DNA from: Panax quinquefolius
Taxonomy: Eukaryota; Streptophyta; Magnoliopsida; Apiales; Araliaceae
DNA length: 64,000 nt
Direction: 5' to 3'
Assembly: GCA_020205615.1 (NCBI GenBank)
Contig: CM035170.1
Coordinates: 8,798,311 to 8,862,310 of the forward strand
A model generated the notes under the pieces. That model was not told the DNA's origin. It worked only from the letters and a program-made list of their open reading frames with translations, and ran no database searches. Of the stretch, positions 33,459 to 43,845 are shown piece by piece. Numbering within the stretch: position 1 is the first letter of the stretch; the number at the start of each line of letters is the position of its first letter. A program made the position numbers and the translations under genes.

Positions 33459-35380
33459 TGTAAGACCCCAACTTTTATGAATAAAGAATAATTTTCTCGA
33501 ATTATATTTTTGAATATTATGGTGTTGATTTGATATAATGTTATAGTTGTGGGTAATATTTACAAATTTTGCAAAGTAAGCAAGTGGTTATATAATATTC
33601 GACTGGTGGGAATATTCTTTTTGTCGGGGAATATTAAATGCGATGACACAATCATTGGTGGACCCCATTAATGAAAGTATTGTCGTAGTTAAAAACGACA
33701 AAATTATCTTTCTATAAAAATAATGGCGAGGTGTTACCGTTAAAAGCGTTGAACTACCCAAGAGTAAAGTACAATAATAATGCATTGGTTGCATAGTAGC
33801 ACACTGTATTGATTATTGATGCTTACGTGAGAAGTCACTCGGTTATACTCAATTATTGCTACAAAGTAATTGTAGCATCATATCTCTTATATTATTGATT
33901 CAATTATTGTCACAGTATCATCTGTATAATATTTTATATTATTAAATCAATAATTAAGACGACAAGTTATAATATTAATGATTAATAATTGTTGAAAGAT
34001 TAAATAAGTGTTGATTAAAAATAAAATGATTTGTGGTAATATTTATTCAATCCTTGATGTATATAAAGAGTCTATTATGAGACGTTTGTGGTAAATTTAG
34101 TTATTCTATGGGGGTCCATATGTCATCATCTAAGAGTCTCTTTCGCCAATAGTAATTACCTTTACTAGACGTCAAACCACTTGTTGTTTCATATTACAAG
34201 CGTCGAATCAATTGTCGTTTCACATTACAGGCGTCAAACCACTTGGTGTTTCACATTACAGGCGTCAAACCACTTGGTGTTTCACATTACAGGCGTCAAA
34301 CCACTTTTTCTTTTCACATCACCGATTAAATCAAGCGCTTGCCTTTTCACATTGCAAGTGCTAAGCTAGAAATCTTCTATAAATAGAGGCCTAGTTCTTC
34401 TTTATTTTTCACGAATTCATTCAAGCTATAGAGATAGAAAGTATAGAAAGGATAAGAGAGAAAGAAGAAGAGTATTATGTTACTACACTACTGCAATATT
34501 CAATCTCCTACTAAAGTAAGGGGTATTATTTCTTTTGTATTCATGAAGAGAACTTCTGTTATTCCATTATTTATTATTCTATTGGAATAACCTGTATACG
34601 CAGGCTACCTTATACTTGGTGAAATTCTTCTGTTATTTTATTCTTTATTATTTCTGTTGGAATATCCTGTCTGTGCATTTTACGCCGGACATGGTTATTG
34701 GCCCGTAGTGCATTGATGGATAGTTGTTGGCATGATCATGACCATTAATGAATACACAAATATTCTTGGCCCGTAGTGCATGGATAATTGTGGTCGTGAT
34801 ACTAAAGAATATCCTTGGCCATAGTGAAGGGGTGATTCGATGATGTGGATTATTTATTAAGCTGAGTCCCAGTGATAAAAGTGATGAAAAACCTTTTAAA
34901 TCATAAAAGATAGTAGATTTTATTCTCTACTTGACTCTTTTAATGGATTGCTTGTTCCTTGCAGTTAAACTTGATGTTTGTTATATTGTATCAGTTTAAC
35001 ACTGTTTAAGGCTAATGATAATTTATTCTGCATTATCTTAGTCATAATATTTCTTACTGGGCTAGTTGAGCTCACCCTTTCTTTCATTGTTCTCTTCAGG
35101 AAATGAGAATATAGCTGGGACGAGTCGGGGAACGGAGTGATGGTCCTAGATGGTGCATTAGTAGTCCTCACTATTCTATGATATAGTGTGATAATAATTG
35201 TAATGAGGACTCCTTTTGAGTTTGTATACTCTCTAGTAGACAATATTTGTATTCAAACTCACAGTTTATGTTTTGTCGTATTGTACACGATAATTGTATT
35301 ATTAAGTTGTATTTGAATTCTGTACCATGTATCTGGAGACTCAAGATGGGTGATGTATACCTAATTTTGGGGGCGTCACA
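33459..35380 (+). repeat. LTR at the 3' end of the CACTA-bearing unit
   Basis: It starts TGTAAGACCCC after the purine tract GAAGGGAGGT and ends GGGGGCGTCACA, 1922 bases. TATA box at 34378; donor-like AAAGTAAGGGG with its GT at 34516; acceptor CTCTTCAG ending at 35099. A ~36-base tandem of CGTCAAACCACTTGGTGTTT with TCACATTACAGG lies at 34165-34310, just upstream of the TATA box. Confidence 0.95.
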
Positions 35381-35819
35381 AATAGTGTGATGGTCCGAGA
35401 TTGTCGAAGTTTCTCAATACATAATAAAATGGCATGACTTGTAACAGATAATTGTATTGAGGACCTAAGATGTGTGTGTCGTATTTTATACATCAATTAA
35501 TAATTTATTTTGGTGAACAACAATAAGGTGATGAGAACCCGACTTTGAAAGCATCAAAAGTACACCTCATTAGAATAAACAAGATAGTAGTCTTCTTTGG
35601 GGTCTTAAAATATTTGCTGCTGTATTTTATACGGCATTGTAATAATTTGAGTTTGGATACGGTCTACGAGATAATATTGTATTAAAACTCACAGTTAACT
35701 GTTGTCGTACTCTGCACGATAGTTCAACAGTTGTATAAATGAAGTTTGTATTTAATTTTTATAGTGTGATATCTGGCGACTCAGAATGGGTCGGGTATAC
35801 CTATTTTGGGGGCGTCACA
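35381..35819 (+). repeat. Tail of a different LTR subfamily
   Basis: It matches 42777-43213 and ends GGGGGCGTCACA at 35819, followed by the primer site. It starts abruptly at AATAGTGTGATGG where the preceding LTR ends, so the upstream array was inserted into, or recombined within, this LTR. Confidence 0.85.
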
Positions 35820-36166
35820 ATTGGTATCAAAGCTTAGGGATATGATCCCTGGCTAAGATGTGAAATAAGAACTAGGAGGGGAGACACGGGGAATTCCTTC
35901 GCTAGTATGACCTACCTAAGTTTATTTTGTATTTAATTGGTAGGTCAGAGAATATGGATAATATGTGGCATGTCAATTAACCCTTATTTTGAAACTGTAT
36001 TCTAGAATGATATCTGAAATACAAGAGATAAGCAATGGGAAAATTATGATACAGAGGAAATAACCGGGAAGGTACAATCCGAAAAGAAAGCAAGGTATTC
36101 TCATCTCTTGAATACCGTGCGATGTCACGTAAATTTTGAGGGCGAAAATTTCATAAGGAGGGAGAT
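35820..36166 (+). mobile_element. Minimal internal region (347 bases) of a non-autonomous element
   Basis: Primer site TGGTATCAAAGC at 35822, then a gag-like start (MISEIQEISNGK at about 36001), then a jump to the end of the chromodomain tail (SEKKARYSHL) and the purine tract AAGGAGGGAGAT before the next LTR. All of gag after the start and all of pol are missing. The same junction occurs at 43214-43559. Confidence 0.85.
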
Positions 36167-36309
36167 TGTGAGACCCCGAATTTTATGAAATAAAAGTATT
36201 CAATTTTTCTATTTTGGTGAATGGTTAAATTGATAAAAGGTTAAAGTTAAGGGTGATATGTGAAAATTTTTCAAAGTAGATAAGTTGTCATAAAATACCC
36301 AGTTACTAT

Positions 36310-36490
36310 TCACTCTAGTATTATTCACTCGGGTATTTGGGACACTTTTTGTGTCGGAGTACTATTCACAAGTTACTATTCATGAGTTACTATTCACGAG
36401 TTACTATTCAATAGTAACGAGTTATTATTCATGAGTTACTATTCACGAGTTACTATTCATAAGTTACTATTCACAGGATACTATTCACTA
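36310..36490 (+). repeat. U3 array of TTACTATTCACGAG repeats
   Basis: Around ten copies of a 14-15-base unit (TTACTATTCACGAG or TTACTATTCATGAG). The same unit appears in the U3 of nearly every LTR here: 23185-23265, 43690-43845, 44770-44850, 46980-47070, 49500-49700, and in reverse at 7160-7230. Confidence 0.9.
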
Positions 36491-36599
36491 GAACAAAATA
36501 TATTTTTTTTTCGGTCCAAATCATTTTTGGGTACAATATTATTCCATGAAGAGATGTACTAATTTTTTCGAATAGTTGGTTTGAAATTATAACGAAAAA

Positions 36600-36960
36600 A
36601 AGCTTTTATATAAAATGTAATACTTTTATAAAGTTATTCTATAAATAGAATATATTATATTCTATTATGCATAGTATTTTATATAGTAATTTTTTTATAT
36701 ATAAAATGTAATACTTTTATAAAGTTATTCTATAAATAGAATATATTATATTCTATTGTGCATAGTGTTTTGCATAGTAAAATCCTTTTATATAAAATAG
36801 AATACTTTATTAAAGTTATTCTATAAATAGAATATATTATATTTTATTATGCATAGTATTTGCATAGTGCTGCTGCATTGTATTTGCATAGTAAAAATCT
36901 TTTTACATAAAATAGAATATATTATATTTTATTTAAAAGATTTTGCTTTAAATATACAGA
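36600..36960 (+). repeat. ~95-base tandem repeat carrying TATA-like boxes
   Basis: Three full and one partial copy, starting near 36600, 36690, 36783 and 36897. Each full copy holds TTCTATAAATAGAATATATT and a GCATAGTATTTT end. The true downstream TATA box is probably 37028, but each unit offers another TATAAATAG. Confidence 0.8.
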
Positions 36961-37289
36961 CCGTCAGATTAAAGTAAATCAATCAAAGGCTGCTTCATGG
37001 GTTGGTTACTTATTCATTCCATTCTTCTATAAATGAAGGTCATTCTTTCATTATTTCTTACGAATTCACTGAAACTCTAGAGAGAGAAACTATAGAGAGA
37101 ACTCTTCTTCTATAATCTTGTACGTATTTCTTTAGAGTTTAAGAAAACTTTGAGAGTAGTGTAAGTTTTCTTCGAGTATATCATCGCCCTACTAGTCGGA
37201 ATACTCTTATTTGAAAGGTAAATGGATATTATTATGGTAAGGGATATTATTTGTTGTACCCGTAAGGGGTGTTATTCTTTCGTATTCAT

Positions 37290-38135
37290 TAAGAGAACTT
37301 CAGTTATTCCATTCTTTATTATTCATTGGAATAACATGTATGCTATGATTTACCTATACTTGGTGGAATGACCTGTATATGCGGTTTACCCAATACTTGG
37401 TGATCTTCTTTTGTTATTCCATTCTTTATTATTCTGTTGGAAAAACCTGTATGTGCGGTCTTGGTGGAATGACCTGTATATGCGGTTTACCCAATACTTG
37501 GTGATCTTCTTTTGTTATTCCATTCTTTATTATTCCATTGGAAAAACTCATGTATATGCGGTCTTGGTGGAATGACTTTTGTATATGCGGTTTACCCAAT
37601 ACTTAGTGATCTTCTTCATTATTCCAATCTTTATTATTATGTTGGAATAACTTTGTTTTATCTTAATACCGCATACTTGGTGAAATTCTTTTATTATTCT
37701 GTTCTTTATTATTCTGTCGAAATATCCTGTCAAGGTGAATTTCACCCGACACAGTTCCATTATTTATTATTCCGTATTTAATATTACGTCGAAATATCAC
37801 TTGCATTAATAATTTCACCGACTGGTTCCATTATTTATTATTCTGTTGGAATAACTTGTATCTGCGAATTCACCGTATACTGGTGAAGTCTGTTGTTATT
37901 CCATTCTTTATTATTCTCATTAGAATAACTTTTGTATCTGCCGATTCACAGTATACACGGTGAAGTCTGTTGTTATTCCATTATTTATTATTTTATTCTT
38001 TACTATTACATCGAATAACTTGTGCATGCGTTTTCACGCTGCACAGTTCCATTATTTATTATTCCATTTATTATTACTCGGAATAACTTGTCATCTTGGA
38101 TTACGCACGCATGGTGAAATTCTTGATTATTTCAT
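37290..38135 (+). repeat. Tandem hairpin array GTTATTCCA / TGGAATAAC
   Basis: About ten diverged units, each with a 9-base perfect inverted repeat (GTTATTCCA ... TGGAATAAC) around a TTCTTTATTATTCTG-like loop, separated by CTGTATATGCGGTTTACC-like spacers. It lies inside the predicted leader intron. After the CACTA, three further units continue at 41723-41960. Confidence 0.85.
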
Positions 38136-38394
38136 CACTACTAGAAATTCAACGTATAATGACGAGCTATAGCGACGGTCGACGAAACCGTAGCTATAGA
38201 GTATCTATAATGACGGTCGACGCGAACAAACCGTCGCTATAGGGTATCTATCTATAGCGGTGATGGCCGGTAGCAGAACCGCTCAGTATAGAGGTTTTTA
38301 AAACATAAAACCCTCTCACCTCCCCAAATCATTTCACTATCTTCACTCTCATCTCTCCCATCTCTCACTATCCACTTTGGCTCCCTCGCCTCCA

Positions 38395-38504
38395 GAGCCA
38401 CGTGTGCTTGACGGATCATTCTCCATTCACAAGATGATCCTCGGAACCCACATTTCAGATGATTTCCCTAACTTCCTCATCATCGCCGATGCCCATCTCC
38501 CCGT
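38395..38504 (+). pseudogene. Captured fragment of an MSI/RBAP48-like WD40 gene
   Basis: The frame reads SIHKMILGTHISDD then FPNFLIIADAHLP (38422-38502). SVHKLILGTHTS followed by a FLMVADV-type strand is the conserved N-terminal histone-binding region of plant MSI/RBAP48 proteins, which serve in CAF-1, PRC2 and histone deacetylase complexes. Only this one exon-sized piece is present. The identification rests on remembered family motifs; MSI2/MSI3-type is the best guess. Confidence 0.7.
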
Positions 38505-38669
38505 CGACCACCCTCCTCATACCCAGAGACCAATCTAGAAAACCCTAATATCCCAAAGGTCACCTTATGTTGTTTATTTGGGTTTTGAATTTCTGTGTTT
38601 GCTAAATCTTTGGGTTTGATGATCTGTCTTTGGTAATTCTTGGTTTTCTATGACCCGATTGTGTTTCAG

Positions 38670-38855
38670 GTTGTTGTGGCTCATACCATTGGACATGTAG
38701 CTGTTGGTTATGGTATAAAGAAGTCTGCAGATTATGATGACTATTGTTGATGACTTGGTGTCTGCTGGCAGTCTTGTTGAGGATTATCTTCTTTACTTGA
38801 GCTGCGAATGAGTACATCAAGAGTCGTGATATTGTGGCCTTTAACAAAATATGTG
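38670..38855 (+). pseudogene. Captured 3' end of an eEF1B (beta/delta) gene
   Basis: A preceding TTGTGTTTCAG looks like an intron end. Then AVGYGIKK, and after a one-base shift LQIMMTIVDDLVS, GSLVEDYLL and NEYIKSRDIVAFNKI. This is the C-terminal nucleotide-exchange domain of the translation elongation factor 1B subunit that reloads eEF1A with GTP. At least two frameshifts show that it is not functional. The match is long and specific. Confidence 0.85.
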
Positions 38856-39819
38856 AGTTTGTAGTATTTTTTCTTGATTGTTTAATTTAGGTCTTATCTG
38901 AAGTGTTTGTGGTACAATTATTTTACTTATTTTATTGCATTTGATTATTTGATGATAATGGTTTTTGTTTGCGAAATTTCTTAAATCTATGGGATTGGCA
39001 TGGGAAATTTATTGAAGAAAGATTCTTATATCTCGAGCTGGTTTGTGATTTTTTTTTCTATTTTTTTTCTAGTATGTCAATTTTGATATTTGTTAGGAGA
39101 AGTGGATTTTTATGTAATGACTTCTTGGTCCTTACTCTTGCTTGTAGTGGTATTTGCTTGAAAACTAGAATATGGTTTGACATTTTAACTTTTTGGTGCA
39201 ATATTTTACTACTTTGTTTTGCTATTTTGTTTTTCTTTTGCACTCTGGTAATAATAGAAGTCATATAATAGAAGTGATATAATGCTTATATTATATCTTA
39301 GAATATTGTCATGTAATTTTCCTATTATAATCTTAATCGATATTTGATTACTTCGCTTAATCTCTCTCTCTCTCTTGAATAGATGATTTTCAAGTAATTC
39401 CAAGGCATTGATAGAATTAAGCGCTTTAAAAGTAGCCTCATAACAGAAAAGAACAATATTATGGAAGTTAGTATTTGAGAGGAAATCTTGAAAGGAACCT
39501 ACGTATTTCAGAGCGGTGTATTTTTTTTCTCATCTCTTGGTCTTATATGTGGTGTAGTTAAAGGTCCTAGTAAATTTGTTACAAGTATTGAATTCTATTT
39601 CCCCACGAATACCAATCATCGGTGGTACATTTGAATTCTTTATCCCGATTGCTTGAAGATATTACGGTGAAATTGTCTTGTCTGAAACGTATTTCATGAT
39701 CGATTTCAAGAGTTTTGAACACAGTGGTGATTTACATTCCACTGGTTAATAAGGTTCATTTTCCCCACAAGGTTTACATTATTCTAAATTATTGTTCTTT
39801 AGTCTTGATACTTGAGAAG

Positions 39820-40345
39820 TTAATTTTGCGAGTATTCAATGATTATGATGTTAACACCGTGAGTGAAGAACAACATCAAGGAAATGCCGTATTAGCCTTA
39901 GTATTGGTTTTCTCTTAATATTTTACTTGTTTTGCGAATTCAAACTTTCTTCCCGCCGGAGAATAGTGCTACTTAATTACAATAAAGAGATAAAACTTAT
40001 TGATTTTCGACATTATTCAATTAGATTCTGACTGTTGGTGTCTCACGAGAATTAGAAAATTTGTGCGAGAATCATCAAGTGCCCGATTTAAGAAATCTTC
40101 GAGGATGTGAGTGATTTTTTTTGACAAAGTATGCTCTCTCACTCTCTTTCTCTCTGTCTCTCATACACACATGCATGCTCACACTCGCACTTCGCTTCAC
40201 GCCACCGATCTTGGTAGAGTTAACAGAAGCTTCTACAAAGAGTGTCGTTAAGCTTCAAGAGATTGGACCTAGAATGTCATTGCGACTTATAAAGATTGAG
40301 GAAGGACTGTGTTCTGGTGGAGTCATATTTAGTGAATATGGTATG
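39820..40345 (+). pseudogene. Captured fragment of a Peter Pan/Brix-domain gene
   Basis: Pieces in order: LILRVFNDYDVNT (39831-39860, followed by GTGAGT, a donor-like site), RIVLLNYNKEIKLIDFRHY (39960-40017), ENHQVPDLRNL (40068-40100), then after CT-rich DNA EASTKSVVKLQEIGPRM and IKIEEGLCSGGVIFSEY (40227-40340). These follow the order of the second half of plant PPAN-like proteins, Brix-domain factors for the large ribosomal subunit. Frameshifts, stops and a foreign CT-rich segment break it. Confidence 0.8.
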
Positions 40346-41979
40346 TTAATCTTTTCCCTTTCAATGTTGTTGGTTATAAGGACGTCTAGTTGTGTAGATT
40401 TAAAACTATGATATTTTAGATTATATAATTTTTGTTTTCACTTGTAGATGGATCTTAATTTTAGTTTATTTTATACAGTATTGTCTCGTTTAATTAATTG
40501 ATAATCTCATGTGTCTTGCCTGAAACTTGACTAGTCATTGAACTGGCATCCTAATTGTTTTTTTGCTTTCAATTTCATGTCAGACTTCTTATGTCGATGT
40601 CATCGGTTTTTTTTTTGCATGTGTGATCTAAGTTTTTAGGTCTTTGGGAATATTTTGGCATTTATTATTGATGTTGTGGTTGTATGTCATATTTGGGTGG
40701 CTACCATGAATTTGATCCTCGATTAACTTTATAAGTGTATACTTTATTTTAATTTTTGTTGACGAATTTAACTCGATTGCTTAAGTAGGCATAAATGCCT
40801 TCTCAAATTTATGTGCAAATCTTACTAAAAGTCTAAAGCAATCATTTACTTGATTTTTTCGAGAGAACATAATTGGAAAAGGAGGCAACAATCGGGTTTA
40901 TAGAGGTCGCCTTCGATGGCAAGAACTTCTTGTGAAAGATTCTGAAGCAATCAAGATGTATTGAAAGATTTTATTTTGGGGATTGAGATTATTACTTGAA
41001 GATTACGGAAGGAATTCACCATCTTAAAATGAAGGAGTGATATCTGCTCTAAGATGTCACGGGGTCCCCGACTTCTGCGGTGTGTTCTCAGTTATCGGAT
41101 GAGAGGCTATTGAGTGATATCTACACTAAGATGTCACTCCTTCATTTTATTGAGTAGATGGTCATTGTGTAAAATATGATTGTAATGTTGTAATGATTGT
41201 ATTGTGAAAGATTGTATTGTGAATGATTGTAATGTTGTAAAATATCTCTTCTTATATTGTAATGTTGTAGTGTGAATGATTTTAAATGATGTATATAATA
41301 TTTTTTATATTTTATTTTATATTGTATTTGTGTTTGTTGAATAAATGTGCATTATTAATTTTTTTTAATATGAAAAGGCTATAGCGGCGATCATCGATAG
41401 TAGCTATAGTGTTCTATATAACACATCCCTATAGCGACGGTCACCGAGCGTCGCTATAGACATCTATAGCTACTATTACGTGGCCGTAGCACTAACTCTC
41501 ATTTGTTAGTTAAAAAGAGCAAATACGATTTTGACATGACCTATAGCTAGGGTGGGTGTGATCGTCGCTATAGGCCAAAAGACTCTTGCTATAGGCTTTT
41601 ACCGACGGGTTCTATGGCGACGATTCACGACCCGCTATAAAAACTTTTAGCGACGGTCTTTTTATAGCTATGGCGACGATCGGCTGACATCGTCATTATA
41701 AAATGATTTTCTAGTAGTGCATTCTTTATTATTATGTTGGAATAACCTGTCTATGCGAAGTACTACATACATGGTGAAATTCTTTTATTATTCCATTCTT
41801 TATTATTATGTTAAAATAACCTGTCTATGCGAAGTACTGCATACATGGTGAAATTCTTTTATTATTCCATTCTTTATTATTATGTTAAAATAACCTGTCT
41901 ATGCGAAGTACTGCATACATGGTGAAATTCTTTTATTATTTCATTCTTTATTATACTATTTGTTATTGGTTTTACAGTT

Positions 41980-42310
41980 GTATGTCTTTGGCCTGTAGTG
42001 CAAAGATGATCTGTTGTTTGATAGCTTTGACCCGTAGTGCGAAGATGGACAGGTGTTTGATATGATCATGACCACTAGTGATACTAACGAATATCCTTGA
42101 CCGTAGTGCATGGATAATTCAATGATGTGATTGGCAGGATCATGACCATTAGTTAACAGTTGAATGTCTTTGGCCGTAGTGCACTGACAGACAATTGATT
42201 GGTATGATCATAACCATTGGTTTTATAGTTGAATATATTTGGCCCGTAGTGCAAAGATAGACAACTGATTGTTATGATCATTGTTATTACATTTGAATAT
42301 CTTCAGCCTT
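41980..42310 (+). repeat. Stem-loop repeats GCCCGTAGTG in the LTR leader
   Basis: Five diverged units, at about 41984, 42028, 42090, 42165 and 42235. Stems differ between units (CTTTGG/CAAAG, ATCCTTG/CATGGAT) while the loop CCGTAGTG is kept. Confidence 0.85.
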
Positions 42311-43213
42311 TGGGGTAAGAATATTGAGTAAACATTCTATTAATCCTTTGTGGCAAGGAGAAACTGTTGATTTACATGATTATAAATATGAATTATGAAC
42401 TTAATTAAAATCTTTAGTGGTTCAGGTGAAGACAGATGATGAAAGTTCTCTTTGTCTTGGGTACAACGAAGAACTGTTGATGAGTATTACAGGAATGAAA
42501 TATTAACGATGGACTTTTAATTTGGAGGAGAAAGTAGACATTATGTTCTACTTGACTCTTCTAATGGATTGTTGATTCCGCTGCAATTATGGTTGAAAAG
42601 TTTTATTATCTACCATATGTTCTAAATCTCTGATTTATTATTGACAAAAGCTATTGATAATTTAATTATCTTTAGTTATGATATTCTTTACTGGGCTAGT
42701 TGTGCTCACCCTTTTGCTTCACAATTCCTTTCAGGTAATAAGAGTGTAGCTGGGTCGAGCGGGGATACCAGGGAAATAGTGTGATGGTCCGAGACTGTCG
42801 AAGTTTCTCAATACATTATAAAATGGCATGACTTGCAACAAATAATTGTATTGAGGACCTAAGATGTATGTGTTGTATTTTATACGTCACTTAATAATTG
42901 ATTTTGGCGAACGACAATAGGGTGATGAGAACCCGACTTTGAAAGCGTCAAAAGTACACTTTATTAGAATAAACAAGATAGTAGTCTTCTTTGGGGTCTT
43001 GAAATATTTGCAGTTGTATTTTATATGGCATTGTAATAATTTGAGTTTGGACACGGTCTACGAGATAATATTGTATTAAAACTCATAGTTAACTGTTGTC
43101 GTACTCTGCACGACAGTTCAACAGTTGTATAAATGAAGTTTGTATTTAATTTTTATAGTGTGATATCTGGCGACTCAGAATGGGTCTGGTATACCTATTT
43201 TGGGGGCGTCACA

Positions 43214-43559
43214 ATTGGTATCAAAGCTTAGGGATATGATCCCTGGCTAAAATGTGAAACAAGAACTAGGAGGGGAGAGACGGGGAATTCCTTCCCTAGT
43301 ATGACCTACCTAAGTTTATTTGGTATTTAATTGGTCGGTCAGAGTATAGGGATAATATGTGGCATGTCAATTAACCCTTATTTTGAAACTGTATTCTAGA
43401 ATGATATCTGAAATACAGGAGATAAGCAATGGGAAAATTATGATACAGAGGAAATAATCGGGAAGGTACAATCCGAAAAGATAGCAAGGTATTCTCATCT
43501 CTTCGAATACTAGGTACGTATGTAAATTTTGAGGGCGAAATTTCATAAGGAGGGGAGAT
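43214..43559 (+). mobile_element. Second minimal internal region (346 bases)
   Basis: Primer site at 43216, gag-like start and direct jump to the chromodomain-tail end and purine tract, almost identical to 35820-36166. One clear difference is at the jump's end: this copy keeps CTCTTCGAATACTAGGTACG, the other has lost bases there. Confidence 0.85.
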
Positions 43560-43845
43560 TGTGAGACCCCGAATTTTATGAAATAAAAGTATTCAATTTT
43601 TCTATTTTGGTGAATGGTTAAATTGATAAAAGGTTAAAGTTAAGGGTGATATGTGAAAATTTTTCAAAGTAGATAAGTTGTCATAAAATACCCAGTTACT
43701 ATTCACTCTAGTATTATTCACTCGGGTATTTGGGACACTTTTTGTGTCGGAGTACTATTCATAAGTTACTATTCACGAGTTACTATTCATGAGTTACTAT
43801 TCAAGAGTTACTATTCATGAGTTACTATTCACGAGTTACTATACA
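43560..43845 (+). repeat. LTR head, truncated in the U3 array
   Basis: It starts TGTGAGACCCCGAATTTTAT, matches 36167-36450 and breaks off inside the TTACTATTCACGAG array, where a minus-strand LTR tail begins. Confidence 0.9.

Larger units (their letters stand above)
38136..41719. mobile_element. CACTA transposon carrying host gene fragments (Pack-CACTA)
   Basis: Termini CACTACTAGAAATTC and GATTTTCTAGTAGTG, with imperfect extension to TATAATGACG, and an exact 3-base target duplication CAT (38133-38135, 41720-41722). Subterminal repeats of CTATAGCGACGGT type cluster at 38165-38280 and 41370-41690. It is 3584 bases long with no transposase. The interior holds fragments resembling three host genes, listed separately, all read on the plus strand and with intron-like DNA between exon pieces, so capture was from genomic DNA. 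Confidence 0.95.
36167..43213 (+). repeat. LTR of the minimal element, interrupted by a CACTA
   Basis: It starts TGTGAGACCCCGAATTTTAT and ends GGGGGCGTCACA. Without the 3587 bases of CACTA plus duplication it is about 3.46 kb, the longest LTR here. In order: U3 repeats (36300-36480), a ~95-base tandem with TATA-like units (36600-36960), TATA box TATAAATG at 37028, donor-like GGTAAGGG with its GT at 37237, TTATTCC hairpin array (37290-38135 and 41723-41960), GCCCGTAGTG stem-loops (41980-42300) and acceptor CCTTTCAG ending at 42734. Confidence 0.9.

Noticed and set aside
38969..39268. Plus-strand open frame of 99 codons inside the second CACTA
   Set aside because: Hydrophobic Phe/Leu-rich reading of T-rich intron-like DNA; no family match recognised, so not called a gene fragment.
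40121..40411. A complete 96-codon small protein in the second CACTA
   Set aside because: Only its middle part matches a Brix-domain protein; the start is CT-rich filler and the end is intron-like, so it is a fragment, not a gene.
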